64,000 nt of DNA from Lacrimispora defluvii (GTDB lineage Bacteria > Bacillota > Clostridia > Lachnospirales > Lachnospiraceae), in assembly GCA_013036995.1 (NCBI GenBank), contig JAAOXG010000021.1:1-64000 (forward strand), given 5' to 3'. The position numbers were made by a program, and so were the translations under genes. The notes beneath the pieces are model-generated. The model saw nothing but the letters and a program-made list of their open reading frames with translations. It was not told the origin of the DNA and searched no databases. The stretch's first letter is position 1; each line of letters opens with the position of its first letter. Below are positions 15,526 to 23,883 of the stretch, in pieces.

Positions 15526-17397
15526 TTAATCCAGTTCTGCTGCTCCGGTGTAAAGTTGATAATATCGCCCTTTATGATTTAAAAGTTCCTCGTGATCCCC
15601 CCGTTCGATGATCTCACCATTTTCCAGTACCATAATGGCATTGGCGTTTCTGACTGTGGACAGCCGGTGAGCGATTACAAAGGTGGTCCGGTTGGCCATA
15701 AGGCGGTCCATCCCCCGTTCAATATGCTTTTCTGTTCTTGTATCTACAGAGCTTGTAGCCTCGTCAAGAATTAAAATGGGGGCCTTGGAAATAGCTGCTC
15801 TGGCTATGTTAAGAAGCTGTCTCTGACCCTGGCTTAAATTAGCTCCATCTCCTTCTAAAACCGTTTGAAATCCGTCATGCAGTCTCATGATAAAGGAATA
15901 GGCAGAAGCTGTTTTTGCTGCCTCGATCACTTCTTCATCTGTCGCATCCAGTCTTCCATAACGAATATTCTCCATTACGGTTCCTGTAAACAAATGGGTG
16001 TCCTGGAGCACCATTGCGATGTTTTCCCGAAGATTTTCTCTTTTTATATTTCTGATATTCACTCCGTCAATGTTAATTTCTCCGCCCTGTATATCGTAAA
16101 AACGGTTTAACAGATTGGTAATCGTTGTTTTACCTGCTCCGGTTGAACCTACAAAGGCAATCTTCTGGCCTGGCTTTGCATAAAGGCTGATATCTTTTAA
16201 AATCACTTTATCCGGATTATAGCCAAAGGTCACGTTCTTTAATTCCACAAAACCACTCATTGGATCCAGCACTTTTGCATCTTCCCCGTCTGCAGGCTCC
16301 GGGCTTTCATCCATAATTGCAAATACCCGCTCCGCACCTGCAAGAGCAGAAAAAACATTGCTGATCTGCATGGAAATTTCATTAATCGGCCGGCTGAACT
16401 GTCTGGAAAAGTTTAAAAATACCGTCAGTCCGCCAACGTCAAAGCCTTTTATTACACATAAAAGTGCGCCAATACAGGCAGTTAAAATATAATTCAACTG
16501 ACTTAAGTTAAACATTACCGGCATCATGACACCGCCAAAAAACTGGGCATTTATCATGTTATTCTTCAAATCATCATTGAGAATCCCAAACTCCTCTTCT
16601 GCTTCGTTCTCATGACAGAATACTTTTACCACCTTTTGTCCGCTGATTGTCTCCTCAATATATCCGTTGACAGCTCCCAGTGAGCTTTGCTGGGCACTGA
16701 AATACTTCTGGCTTCTTGCACCAATCATTCCTGCTGCCTTTGTCATAACCGGTATCAGAACCAGAGTCACCAGTGTCAGCCAGATGTTGGTATAAATCAT
16801 AAGAAACAGCGTTCCCACAATACTTAATGCTCCTGAGAAGAGCTGGATTAAGGTATTGCTTAACATCTGACCGATGGTATCCACATCATTGCTGAACCGG
16901 CTCATTAAGTCTCCGGTATTGTTGGTATCATAAAAACGTACCGGAAGAGTCTGCATCTTTTTAAATAAATCATCTCTGATTTTTTGAAGGGCGTTCTGGG
17001 CAACAGATATCATGATTCTTGACTGGGCATAGTTGGCCGCTACTCCCACCAGGAAAACCCCCGCCATAGCTGCAAGCCCTTTTGCAAGACCTGCCACATC
17101 TCCCCTGCTTCCGTCTAAGGGTGCAATAAACTGATTCATAATGGGCCGCAGCATATATGAGCCGCCTAAATTAGAAAGAGTTCCAATCACTACACAGACC
17201 ATTGCAACTGCCATCTGTGGTCTGTATTCTCTTAAATAAGACAGAAGACGTCTGGCAGTGGCATTGGCATTCTTGGGAGTGCCTTTTTTCATGGGTCTTC
17301 CATGGCCGGGGCCTCCCATACCTCTGCCCCCTTTTTGAGTTGAGGCAGACCGGCCGTAACGCCTTTTTAAGCTCTCTATCTTCTTTTGTTCTTCCAT
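15526..17397 (-). CDS. ABC exporter half-transporter, second subunit
   Basis: 623 residues. A low-complexity start (Gly/Arg/Lys-rich to about 45), six membrane helices (about 55-350) and an ATPase domain with Walker A GSTGAGKT, signature LSQGQ and Walker B ILILDEATS. The layout is that of type IV multidrug/lipid exporters. The gene overlaps the upstream half-transporter by one base (TAATG), so the two most likely form a heterodimer like BmrCD or LmrCD. Substrate unknown; efflux of a toxic compound is suggested by the linked MarR regulator. Confidence 0.9.
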   Translation of the reverse strand: MEEQKKIESLKRRYGRSASTQKGGRGMGGPGHGRPMKKGTPKNANATARRLLSYLREYRPQMAVAMVCVVIGTLSNLGGSYMLRPIMNQFIAPLDGSRGDVAGLAKGLAAMAGVFLVGVAANYAQSRIMISVAQNALQKIRDDLFKKMQTLPVRFYDTNNTGDLMSRFSNDVDTIGQMLSNTLIQLFSGALSIVGTLFLMIYTNIWLTLVTLVLIPVMTKAAGMIGARSQKYFSAQQSSLGAVNGYIEETISGQKVVKVFCHENEAEEEFGILNDDLKNNMINAQFFGGVMMPVMFNLSQLNYILTACIGALLCVIKGFDVGGLTVFLNFSRQFSRPINEISMQISNVFSALAGAERVFAIMDESPEPADGEDAKVLDPMSGFVELKNVTFGYNPDKVILKDISLYAKPGQKIAFVGSTGAGKTTITNLLNRFYDIQGGEINIDGVNIRNIKRENLRENIAMVLQDTHLFTGTVMENIRYGRLDATDEEVIEAAKTASAYSFIMRLHDGFQTVLEGDGANLSQGQRQLLNIARAAISKAPILILDEATSSVDTRTEKHIERGMDRLMANRTTFVIAHRLSTVRNANAIMVLENGEIIERGDHEELLNHKGRYYQLYTGAAELD

Positions 17398-19130
17398 TAT
17401 GCACCTGCCTCCTTTTCCCGGTCTTTCTGTGAATAATAAATCTCCTGATAAGCCTCACAGGTTTCCATCAGTTCTCCATGAGTTCCAATCCCTGCAATTT
17501 TCCCTTCGTCAAGAACGATTATTTTATCCGCATTTTCCACTGACCCGATTCTCTGGGCAATGATAAATTTTGTGGTATCTTTCAGTGTGGTTGTAAAGCT
17601 CTGCCTGATCTTTGCTTCAGTTGCGGTATCCACTGCAGAGGTGCTGTCATCAAGAATGAGTATTTTAGGTTTCTTTAAAAGGGTTCTGGCAATACACAGC
17701 CTTTGTTTTTGTCCTCCTGAGACATTGGAACCGCCCTGCCCCAGATCGGTATCATACCCGTCTTTGAAGCTGGAGATAAATCCATGAGCCTGAGCGCTTT
17801 CTGACATCAGGACTATTTCATCCAGATCAGCTGTTTCATTTCCCCATCGTAAATTTTCTTCAATGGTTCCGGAAAAAAGAACATTTTTCTGAAGCACCAT
17901 ACCCACGCCTTCTCTTAAATTCCGGATGGAATAATCTTTTACATTAATCCCGTCAACCAGCACTTCCCCTTCCCCAGCGTCGTAAAGGCGGGGGATCAGC
18001 TGAACCAGGGAGCTCTTGCCGCTTCCGGTCGCACCGATAATACCAATGGTCTCACCGGGATTTGCAGTGAAATTAATGTGATCCAGAATAAGATCGTCCT
18101 TGTCATATTGAAAGCAGACATTGCGAAATTCCACTTTTCCGGCAGTAATCTGCGCGGATTTTTGAGAAGCATGATCATCTGTCAAGTCAATTTCCGTATC
18201 TAATACCTCTTTTACTCTCTTTAAAGAGGCCATGGCACGGGAGGCCTGTAAAAATACCATGGAAAGCATCATCAGAGACATGAGAATCTGAACAATGTAT
18301 ATGGTAAATGCAGTTAAATCTCCCACAGGCATTTTGCCTGCGATAATTAAATTTCCTCCATACCACACGACGGCGATGGTGGTGATGTTCATCATCAGCA
18401 TCATTAAGGGCATGGAAGTGATAACTACCTTCATGGCATTTAAGCTGCCTTCTTTTAAGTCCCGGTTGGTAGCCTGAAATTTTTCTTCCTCATGGCTTTC
18501 CCTTACAAAGGATTTAATTACCCTGACATTGGTTAATGCCTCCTGTACGCCGGAGTTTAAGCGGTCGATCTTCTTTTGCATGGCCTCGAACCTGGGAAAT
18601 GCAATGATCAGTATAATGGCAATTATAATGATCAGCACCGGAATCACCACAAGAAGAATGCTGACCAGCTGCCTGTTCATTAAATATGCCATGATTAACC
18701 CGCCAATCAGCATGCCGGGAGCCCGAAACATCATACGAAGGGTTAACATCACTACGTTTTGAATCTGCTGAATGTCATTGGTCAGCCTGGTTACCAGAGA
18801 TCCGGTACTGAAATCATCAATATTTTTAAAGGAAAATTCCTGAACCTTATGAAAAACATCTTTTCTTAAATCAGTGCTGAAGCTGATGGAAGCCTTTGCC
18901 GAGAAATAAGCGGCTCCGATTCCACCGATTGCCATGGCTACAGCAATGAGAATCATGATAATGCCCATTTTTACAATGTATGTTTCATCTCTTACCAGCA
19001 CTCCGTTATTGATAATCAGGGAAGTCAGCCTGGGCAGCAATATCTCGCCGAACACTTCCGTGAGCATCAGAACAGGAGCCAGAATAAAGGCACCCAGATA
19101 GGGTCTTATATATTTCCAGTATCGTTTCAA
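17397..19130 (-). CDS. ABC exporter half-transporter, first subunit
   Basis: 577 residues: six membrane helices (about 15-310) and an ATPase domain with Walker A GATGSGKSS, signature VSGGQKQR and a Walker B ILILDDSTS. The residue after the Walker B Asp is Asp instead of the catalytic Glu, the mark of the degenerate site in heterodimeric exporters; the partner has the normal DEA. Translation starts at TTG (19130) with GAGGAA upstream, only 4 bp after the marR stop codon, so coupling to marR is likely. Confidence 0.9.
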   Translation of the reverse strand: MKRYWKYIRPYLGAFILAPVLMLTEVFGEILLPRLTSLIINNGVLVRDETYIVKMGIIMILIAVAMAIGGIGAAYFSAKASISFSTDLRKDVFHKVQEFSFKNIDDFSTGSLVTRLTNDIQQIQNVVMLTLRMMFRAPGMLIGGLIMAYLMNRQLVSILLVVIPVLIIIIAIILIIAFPRFEAMQKKIDRLNSGVQEALTNVRVIKSFVRESHEEEKFQATNRDLKEGSLNAMKVVITSMPLMMLMMNITTIAVVWYGGNLIIAGKMPVGDLTAFTIYIVQILMSLMMLSMVFLQASRAMASLKRVKEVLDTEIDLTDDHASQKSAQITAGKVEFRNVCFQYDKDDLILDHINFTANPGETIGIIGATGSGKSSLVQLIPRLYDAGEGEVLVDGINVKDYSIRNLREGVGMVLQKNVLFSGTIEENLRWGNETADLDEIVLMSESAQAHGFISSFKDGYDTDLGQGGSNVSGGQKQRLCIARTLLKKPKILILDDSTSAVDTATEAKIRQSFTTTLKDTTKFIIAQRIGSVENADKIIVLDEGKIAGIGTHGELMETCEAYQEIYYSQKDREKEAGA

Positions 19131-19134
19131 GTTG

Positions 19135-19638
19135 TTATTCCTCTCTTTCTGCCATGTCTTTTTCTACAGGTATTTGGGATAAATTGTCATAAATACGGTC
19201 CAGAACCTTGCCCATATTCATTAAATCTTCATCGGAAAAGCCCTGAAACATCTTCATTTCTACATTACGGAAATATTCCCGGCTTTTGCTTACCATATCC
19301 CTCCCTTTCTCTGTCAGGCACAATTGATTCATCCGATTATCCTCTTTGTCGACAATCCGGGTAATGTAACCTCCTTTTTCCAGTTTCTTTACTGATACCG
19401 CTATGGTGGCAGTGGAAACGTAAAGGCGTTTTGCAATCTCCTTTTGTGACACATTGGAATGTTCATAAAGCATCATTAAAATCTGATGCTGGCTCCGGTA
19501 TACTCCGGTCTGCTTTCCCTGTTCATCTAAAATGCATCGGTGCATCTTCATGATCTTCATATATTTTGTCATAACGCTGTGCATCGGTGAGCTCATTTCC
19601 ATTGATCCTTCCGCTCCAAAACGGCACATCGGTTTCAT
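19135..19638 (-). CDS. MarR-family regulator of the ABC exporter
   Basis: 167 residues from the ATG at 19638, with GGAGG 7 nt upstream (the in-frame GTG at 19644 is too close to it). Winged helix-turn-helix of MarR type: NVSQKEIAKRLYVSTATIAVSVKKLEK and the wing with DKEDNRMNQLCLTEKG, flanked by dimer helices. It heads the operon marR-ABC-ABC. A palindrome over the likely transcription start (19668-19685) suits autorepression that is relieved by a small ligand, as in many MarR-exporter pairs. Confidence 0.9.
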   Translation of the reverse strand: MKPMCRFGAEGSMEMSSPMHSVMTKYMKIMKMHRCILDEQGKQTGVYRSQHQILMMLYEHSNVSQKEIAKRLYVSTATIAVSVKKLEKGGYITRIVDKEDNRMNQLCLTEKGRDMVSKSREYFRNVEMKMFQGFSDEDLMNMGKVLDRIYDNLSQIPVEKDMAEREE

Positions 19639-19667
19639 TTTCACGCCTCCTTTTGTTAGCTTGTTAA

Positions 19668-19685
19668 TAGTTAGCTAATTAACTA
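19668..19685. promoter_or_regulatory. Putative MarR operator
   Basis: TAGTTAGCTAATTAACTA is an inverted repeat with 6-bp arms. It lies at the expected +1 of a promoter read on the minus strand as TTGTAA (19720-19715), 17 nt, TATAAT (19697-19692). Confidence 0.7.
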
Positions 19686-19691
19686 TATGAA

Positions 19692-19720
19692 ATTATAACA
19701 CCGCCTGATTCCCTTTACAA
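19692..19720 (-). promoter_or_regulatory. Sigma-A-like promoter of the marR-ABC operon
   Basis: On the minus strand TTGTAA, 17-nt spacer, TATAAT. It overlaps the left arm of the hairpin at 19700-19747 that ends the SRAP gene. Confidence 0.7.
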
Positions 19721-19747
19721 TCCTTTTTTTAATGGAATTCAGGCGGT
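19700..19747 (-). terminator. Hairpin downstream of the dinB cassette
   Basis: Arms 19700-19712 and 19734-19747 pair over 13-14 bp (ACCGCCTGA with TCAGGCGGT). It follows the SRAP gene; a U-run is weak, and it overlaps the promoter of the marR operon. Confidence 0.5.
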
Positions 19748-19794
19748 AAAACTTATTTTTTTTGTAAGTTTTTGATATAAAATCTCAATTATGG

Positions 19795-20382
19795 TTAAAA
19801 AAACTTAAGCTCCTGCTGCTCATATTCCTGACGCCGCTTCAGCGGAATCTGTCTCTCCCCCAGCATATCCCGGAACGCTTCTTTGTCAGAAAGCCAGTCT
19901 CTGATCTCATCTTTTTCCAGTATCAGCGGCATCCGGTCATGAACCGGTGCCACAAAAGAATTGGCATTGGTTGTGAGAATTACGAACCGGTCTTCCTCAG
20001 CCCGCTGATAAAAGCCAGCCAGAAACATGGTGGGATGATGTTCCCTGTAAAAGGCCGCTTTTTCCTTGTTTTTACTCCATTCATAAAATCCGCTGCATGG
20101 AATGACTGCCCTGCGTAAGAGAATGCTTTCACGAAACATGGGCTTTTGAAGCACAGACTCCGATCTGGCATTAAAAATCACACCTTTTTTCTGAAAGTTC
20201 TCAAATCCGAAGCGCTGCCGGACAGGCATTACCTGACGGTCCCTGCTGATCAGAACCATTGCCTGGCTGGTGGGATAAACGTCACCGGTAAGGCGCTCTC
20301 TGTTTATTTTATTGTCAATTTCTCTTACCAGCTGTTCAATTTCTCTTGCTGTCTCATCATCCACATAATACCTTCCGCACAT
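19795..20382 (-). CDS. SRAP (SOS response-associated peptidase, YedK/HMCES) family protein
   Basis: 195 residues. Cys2 (MCGRYY) becomes the active N-terminus after Met removal and links covalently to abasic sites in single-stranded DNA. Other family residues are visible: Asn and Glu in FNARSES, PCSGFYEW, and the His of PVHDRMPLIL. It is the last gene of a three-gene unit with the Y-family polymerase, behind a LexA-type box, which fits a role in damage tolerance. Confidence 0.93.
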   Translation of the reverse strand: MCGRYYVDDETAREIEQLVREIDNKINRERLTGDVYPTSQAMVLISRDRQVMPVRQRFGFENFQKKGVIFNARSESVLQKPMFRESILLRRAVIPCSGFYEWSKNKEKAAFYREHHPTMFLAGFYQRAEEDRFVILTTNANSFVAPVHDRMPLILEKDEIRDWLSDKEAFRDMLGERQIPLKRRQEYEQQELKFF

Positions 20383-20403
20383 GCCATTCTCCCTCCCTGT
20401 ATT

Positions 20404-20721
20404 TTATTTTGGTAATATCATAACCCATTTGCAGGCTTCCATGTAAAAAATCAGCTTAAATTCATGGCGTATTCCTCCGATTACGGCTTCACACCCATAT
20501 TCTTTGGAAGGAATTCCTGAATAAATTTTATTTTCGCTATGTTTTACCGTGATTTCCCTTACCGTCTGGATCTCTCCGTCATCGCCTTCAAATTTAAAGC
20601 TTAAGGGTCTTAAATTACAGCTGGCTGTAAACCACGCCTTACAGGCTATATGATACATTTTACCTTTTATTTCTCCGCTGTCAATCGCCTCTGCATTGAT
20701 CCCGATTCCAAAAGTGGACAT
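20404..20721 (-). CDS. Small unknown protein of the dinB cassette
   Basis: 105 residues from the ATG at 20721 (AGGAAG 8 nt upstream; an in-frame GTG at 20730 touches that site). No recognised domain, no signal peptide or membrane helix. It is compact, beta-rich by composition and has three Cys. Position between dinB and the SRAP gene, with gaps of about 20 bp on both sides, makes a shared SOS-regulated transcript likely. I do not know its function. Confidence 0.75.
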   Translation of the reverse strand: MSTFGIGINAEAIDSGEIKGKMYHIACKAWFTASCNLRPLSFKFEGDDGEIQTVREITVKHSENKIYSGIPSKEYGCEAVIGGIRHEFKLIFYMEACKWVMILPK

Positions 20722-20739
20722 CCTTCTCACTTCCTGTTT

Positions 20740-22020
20740 TTATAAAATAGTCTGTCTGCTGTAATCCACAGTCCTTTTTTCCCTGCTGATTCCGCCTCCC
20801 ATATGATCCAGACAGCGTGCTGTCGTATTCTGTGGTGATGTTAAAAAAGAGGCTCTTATAATAGAATCATTGCCGAACCGTTTTCTGATTTCATCCACGG
20901 TCTCATCAAGACGCTGCTGCTTTTCATAGTCTCCTGTGTCAAACAGGCCAAGCTGTCTATCACTCCCCTTCGTAATCCGGGTTGTGTGAATCCCAAGGTG
21001 GCGGACCGGCTGTTTATCCCATGCCTCATCAAATACCTGGCAGGCTGACTGAAAAATCTCTTCTGTTATATTGGTAGGGGAAGAAAGAATGGTCTGATGG
21101 CTGTAATAGTGAAAATCCCAGTCCTTGATTCCTACGGATAGCACTCCAGCACGGACGTTATCCGACCGGAGTCTTGCCGCCAGGGTTTCCGCAAGGGATA
21201 ACAGCACCAGATGGGCATGTTCCTTATCTGCTACATCAAATGCGATGGTGGTGCTGTTGCCGTATCCTTTGTTGGGGGGCGGAACTGGTTCTACCGCTGA
21301 AAAATCCAGTCCATTGGCAAAGCACCAGATCACCTCTCCCATCTTGCCAAAATGGCTTTTTATGAGTCCAGGGTCGGTTTCCGCCAGATCTTTGATTGTT
21401 TTTATTCCCAGCTGGCTAAGTTTCCGAAACGTGGCCCTGCCTACAAAAAACAGTTCACTGACCGGCAATGGCCAGAGTTTTTCCTGGATTTCTCCGGTCC
21501 AAAGCGTATGAACCCGGTCCGGCTTTTTAAAATCGGAAGCCATCTTTGCCAGGACTTTATTATCAGCAATACCAATATTAACGGTGAAGCCCAGCTCTTC
21601 TCTGATTCTCCTCCCGATTTCCAAAGCTGCTTTCCGGGGTTCTCCAAACAGTGCTTCCATTCCCGTCATATCCATGTATGCCTCATCAATGGAATATTGC
21701 TCTACTGTGGGAGAATACTCCTTCAAAATGCGGATAAAGCTTTGGGAGGACCGCTGGTACAGATTATAGTTGGGCGGAACCAGTAAAAGTCCGGGACACT
21801 TCTGGAGTGCCTCCGTAACGGACTGACCGGTGTGGATGCCATACTTCTTTGCGGGAATGCTCTTCGCCAGAATAATTCCATGGCGCATGGTCACATCTCC
21901 TCCCACTGCGGACGGCACCAGCCGCAGATCCAGATTTCCCGAAAGATGCTTTAAGCGATAAACCGCTTCCCAGCTTAAAAACGCAGAATTCACATCAATA
22001 TGAAAAATAACCCGATTCAT
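20740..22020 (-). CDS. dinB: DNA polymerase IV (Y-family translesion polymerase)
   Basis: 426 residues, normal family length plus a C-terminal tail. Metal-binding acidic residues are in FHIDVNSAFLSWE (Asp9) and YSIDEAYMDMTG. Finger and thumb regions with helix-hairpin-helix follow (KLSQLGIKTIKDLAETD), then the little-finger domain. The C-terminus does not carry an obvious clamp-binding pentapeptide beyond RQLGLFD near residue 355 (QLGLF), which fits one. First gene of the cassette; a LexA-type box lies 27 bp upstream. Confidence 0.94.
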   Translation of the reverse strand: MNRVIFHIDVNSAFLSWEAVYRLKHLSGNLDLRLVPSAVGGDVTMRHGIILAKSIPAKKYGIHTGQSVTEALQKCPGLLLVPPNYNLYQRSSQSFIRILKEYSPTVEQYSIDEAYMDMTGMEALFGEPRKAALEIGRRIREELGFTVNIGIADNKVLAKMASDFKKPDRVHTLWTGEIQEKLWPLPVSELFFVGRATFRKLSQLGIKTIKDLAETDPGLIKSHFGKMGEVIWCFANGLDFSAVEPVPPPNKGYGNSTTIAFDVADKEHAHLVLLSLAETLAARLRSDNVRAGVLSVGIKDWDFHYYSHQTILSSPTNITEEIFQSACQVFDEAWDKQPVRHLGIHTTRITKGSDRQLGLFDTGDYEKQQRLDETVDEIRKRFGNDSIIRASFLTSPQNTTARCLDHMGGGISREKRTVDYSRQTIL

Positions 22021-22046
22021 ACACTCACCTCTAAGTATATGATAAC

Positions 22047-22060
22047 CGAATGTATGTTCG
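22047..22060. promoter_or_regulatory. LexA (SOS) box upstream of dinB
   Basis: CGAATGTATGTTCG matches the Firmicutes SOS consensus CGAAC-N4-GTTCG at all but one base. It lies between the dinB start and a -10-like TATACT, so LexA binding would block the dinB-unknown-SRAP transcript. Confidence 0.8.
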
Positions 22061-22076
22061 ATTAATAGTGGAAATA

Positions 22077-22108
22077 AAAGGATGTATTTTTATCGGAATA
22101 CATCCTTT
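22077..22108 (-). terminator. Hairpin after the RelA/SpoT-fold gene
   Basis: A perfect 12-bp stem (22077-22088 with 22097-22108) that includes the last base of the upstream gene's stop codon; the following minus-strand sequence is moderately T-rich (TATTTCC). Confidence 0.6.
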
Positions 22109-22890
22109 CATTCTTTATCTAAAATCCGTTTTGCCTCTGTTTCCGTAATGATTTCATAGCAGTCAAATTCCGGGGCATCGGGATAAAAATATCCCAGAGA
22201 CAATCCGCGTCTCACCCATTCTCCGTTCTCATATCCAAAGAACTGCACTTTTTCTATGCCTTTGGGAATTTCCATAGAATCAGAAAGTTCAAACATCTGA
22301 TCCCCCAGTTCTATGTATTCCCTACTGCTGACATCCTTTATCAGTCTTTGTTTTTCATACAGTTCATGGATTTTTCCGCTCTTTACACCGAAGCTTTCCG
22401 GTGTATGATACTGAAGCTCAAAGGTCTGCCCCTGTGGTGACCGCAGTATGGTATTAATTCCATTATAGGGATTCTGATTGTCAAGCCAGTAATTCTCAAT
22501 TTCAACCGTATTATAACCTGAATTTTTGTAGATCTCAATAATTTTTAATACTTTTTCTGAAAGCACTTCCGGAGAAACGGTGTAGGTGTAGCGCAGTATG
22601 TCGTTAATTTCACACGCCTGCCCTGTCTGGCTGTATTTACGGTAGAATTTTTTTAAATAAGAGCCGACTGACTTGATCCGGTACTGGGTACCGGCCATAT
22701 CCACACCGGTCTGCTGTGCCACACGTTTTACCTTTGTTGTAATAAGCGGTTCCTGCTTCAGTGCCTGTTTATACCACAATATGCCTTTTATCCACGCTCT
22801 TAGTACGTTTCTTTCTTTCCTGACTGCTTTCAGGCAGTAATATGGTTCCCTTACCGGCAGGCAATCCCGGTAGTATTTCCCCCTTTGCAT
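22108..22890 (-). CDS. RelA/SpoT-fold (nucleotidyltransferase-like) protein
   Basis: 260 residues. The segment from about 70 to 190 follows the pattern of the RelA/SpoT synthetase fold: YRIKSVGSYLKKF (R-x-K...S...K), then DILRYTYTV, then YNGINTIL and the strand FELQYHTPESF followed by a His (KIHELYEKQR). Missing are the long HD hydrolase and TGS/ACT domains, so it is a stand-alone fold. Whether it makes (p)ppGpp or another product cannot be told. Similar folds occur in toxin-like proteins. It starts with a basic N-terminus and is followed by a hairpin. Confidence 0.6.
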   Translation of the reverse strand: MQRGKYYRDCLPVREPYYCLKAVRKERNVLRAWIKGILWYKQALKQEPLITTKVKRVAQQTGVDMAGTQYRIKSVGSYLKKFYRKYSQTGQACEINDILRYTYTVSPEVLSEKVLKIIEIYKNSGYNTVEIENYWLDNQNPYNGINTILRSPQGQTFELQYHTPESFGVKSGKIHELYEKQRLIKDVSSREYIELGDQMFELSDSMEIPKGIEKVQFFGYENGEWVRRGLSLGYFYPDAPEFDCYEIITETEAKRILDKE

Positions 22891-22983
22891 GGTTCTGAAT
22901 TTCCTTTAATATTTTTATAGTACCATTCAGAATATGCTGCCTGCCCTTTAATTGTGTCTGTTTTCTGTTTTTGTTCATGTGAA

Positions 22984-23015
22984 AAGCGGAAGCCGATACC
23001 ACCTGACTTCCGCTT
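22984..23015 (-). terminator. Terminator after the cysteine-rich micropeptide
   Basis: A perfect 9-bp stem (22984-22992 with 23007-23015), 14-nt loop. It starts 4 bp after the stop codon of the small reading frame at 23019-23087. T-runs are short on both sides (CTTTTCAC on the minus strand, ATTTTAAC on the plus strand). Confidence 0.6.
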
Positions 23016-23018
23016 ATT

Positions 23019-23087
23019 TTAACTACAATCGTCGCCGCTGCAGTTCCCATTACAGTTATTCCAGCAAGATTCGAAAAAGCAGTTCAA
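23019..23087 (-). CDS. Candidate 22-residue cysteine-rich micropeptide
   Basis: A reading frame of 22 codons starting at TTG (23087) with AAAGGTG 8 nt upstream and a terminator hairpin right after its stop. The peptide has five Cys at positions 3, 8, 12, 16 and 21 (spacing CxxxxCxxxCxxxCxxxxC), with Asn, Gly and Asp between. A possible promoter is TTCACA, 18 nt, TATAAT on the minus strand near 23,200-23,235. Metal binding or processing into a peptide product are both conceivable. No maturase or transporter is adjacent. A chance frame cannot be excluded at this length. Confidence 0.4.
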   Translation of the reverse strand: MNCFFESCWNNCNGNCSGDDCS

Positions 23088-23275
23088 CGTTCACACCTTT
23101 CAGTTAATACACTTAGGTATTTAAATGTTCCTGACAGCAAAGAGCTTTCTGCGACGTAAAAGTTTCACTAGCCATTTGTATATTTTGATTTATCTGCTGT
23201 ACACTTTATTATATGGAATACAGAGACAAGATGTGAACTGCCCCAAAAACGGAGCCGGCTCCTGCAAATACCGCT

Positions 23276-23869
23276 TTAATCTTCCTTGTTTTTAAAAATA
23301 ATACGAAAGATGGGGAAAAAGACCCAGAATGAAACAGCTGAATTAATCAGCATTGTGATCACATCTGCCATGGTTTCACCGCTCCTGCCTAAATGAAACC
23401 GGTTCATAAAGAGATCATAGACCGGAGCCTTATAAAGTCCCTGCAGGGCAGCTGCGCCGATAGTAATGATCACATAAGCGATCACATACCACACGGCCGC
23501 CTTAAAAATACCGTTATTGGCTTTGAATGTCACATTTCTCTGAAGAAAGAAATTGATCACCTGTGCAATTGCCATGGTAATCTCCACTGCCAGAAAGTAT
23601 GCAAGTCCTCCGCCTCCGCCCATGGAAAGAGTTCCTGCCCCATAATTAAAAATATAGTAAGGAGAGCCATCTAAGTTGGAACCGATGTGGCCGATCTGGA
23701 AATTGGTATTTACAAGAGCGGTCATTTCGAATACATTCCTGAAAACCGGCATTAAAATCATCTGCAGGACCGTAACCCCGTTGGATACCATAAAAAATAT
23801 TATAAATTGTGCCATTGCGGGATGTCTGTCTGTAAACGACTTCCATCCTCTTTTTAAACCTGTCAGCAT
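23276..23869 (-). CDS. GtrA-like membrane protein
   Basis: 197 residues with four hydrophobic segments. QFIIFFMVSNGVTVLQMIL near the start and NFFLQRNVTFKA in the middle are typical of the GtrA family, small membrane proteins thought to help move or transfer lipid-linked sugars for surface glycans. It starts 14 bp after the first GH3 gene and is probably the last gene of that operon. Partner glycosyltransferases are not adjacent. The 23088-23275 stretch downstream holds the leader of the micropeptide gene and a short GC-rich palindrome at 23251-23262. Confidence 0.75.
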   Translation of the reverse strand: MLTGLKRGWKSFTDRHPAMAQFIIFFMVSNGVTVLQMILMPVFRNVFEMTALVNTNFQIGHIGSNLDGSPYYIFNYGAGTLSMGGGGGLAYFLAVEITMAIAQVINFFLQRNVTFKANNGIFKAAVWYVIAYVIITIGAAALQGLYKAPVYDLFMNRFHLGRSGETMADVITMLINSAVSFWVFFPIFRIIFKNKED

Positions 23870-23883
23870 TCCATCACTCCAAT

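Noticed and set aside
22769-23050. A 93-codon minus-strand frame overlapping the RelA/SpoT-like gene
   Set aside because: It overlaps a better gene, crosses a terminator hairpin and has no domain pattern. The small Cys-rich frame in another phase is the better reading.
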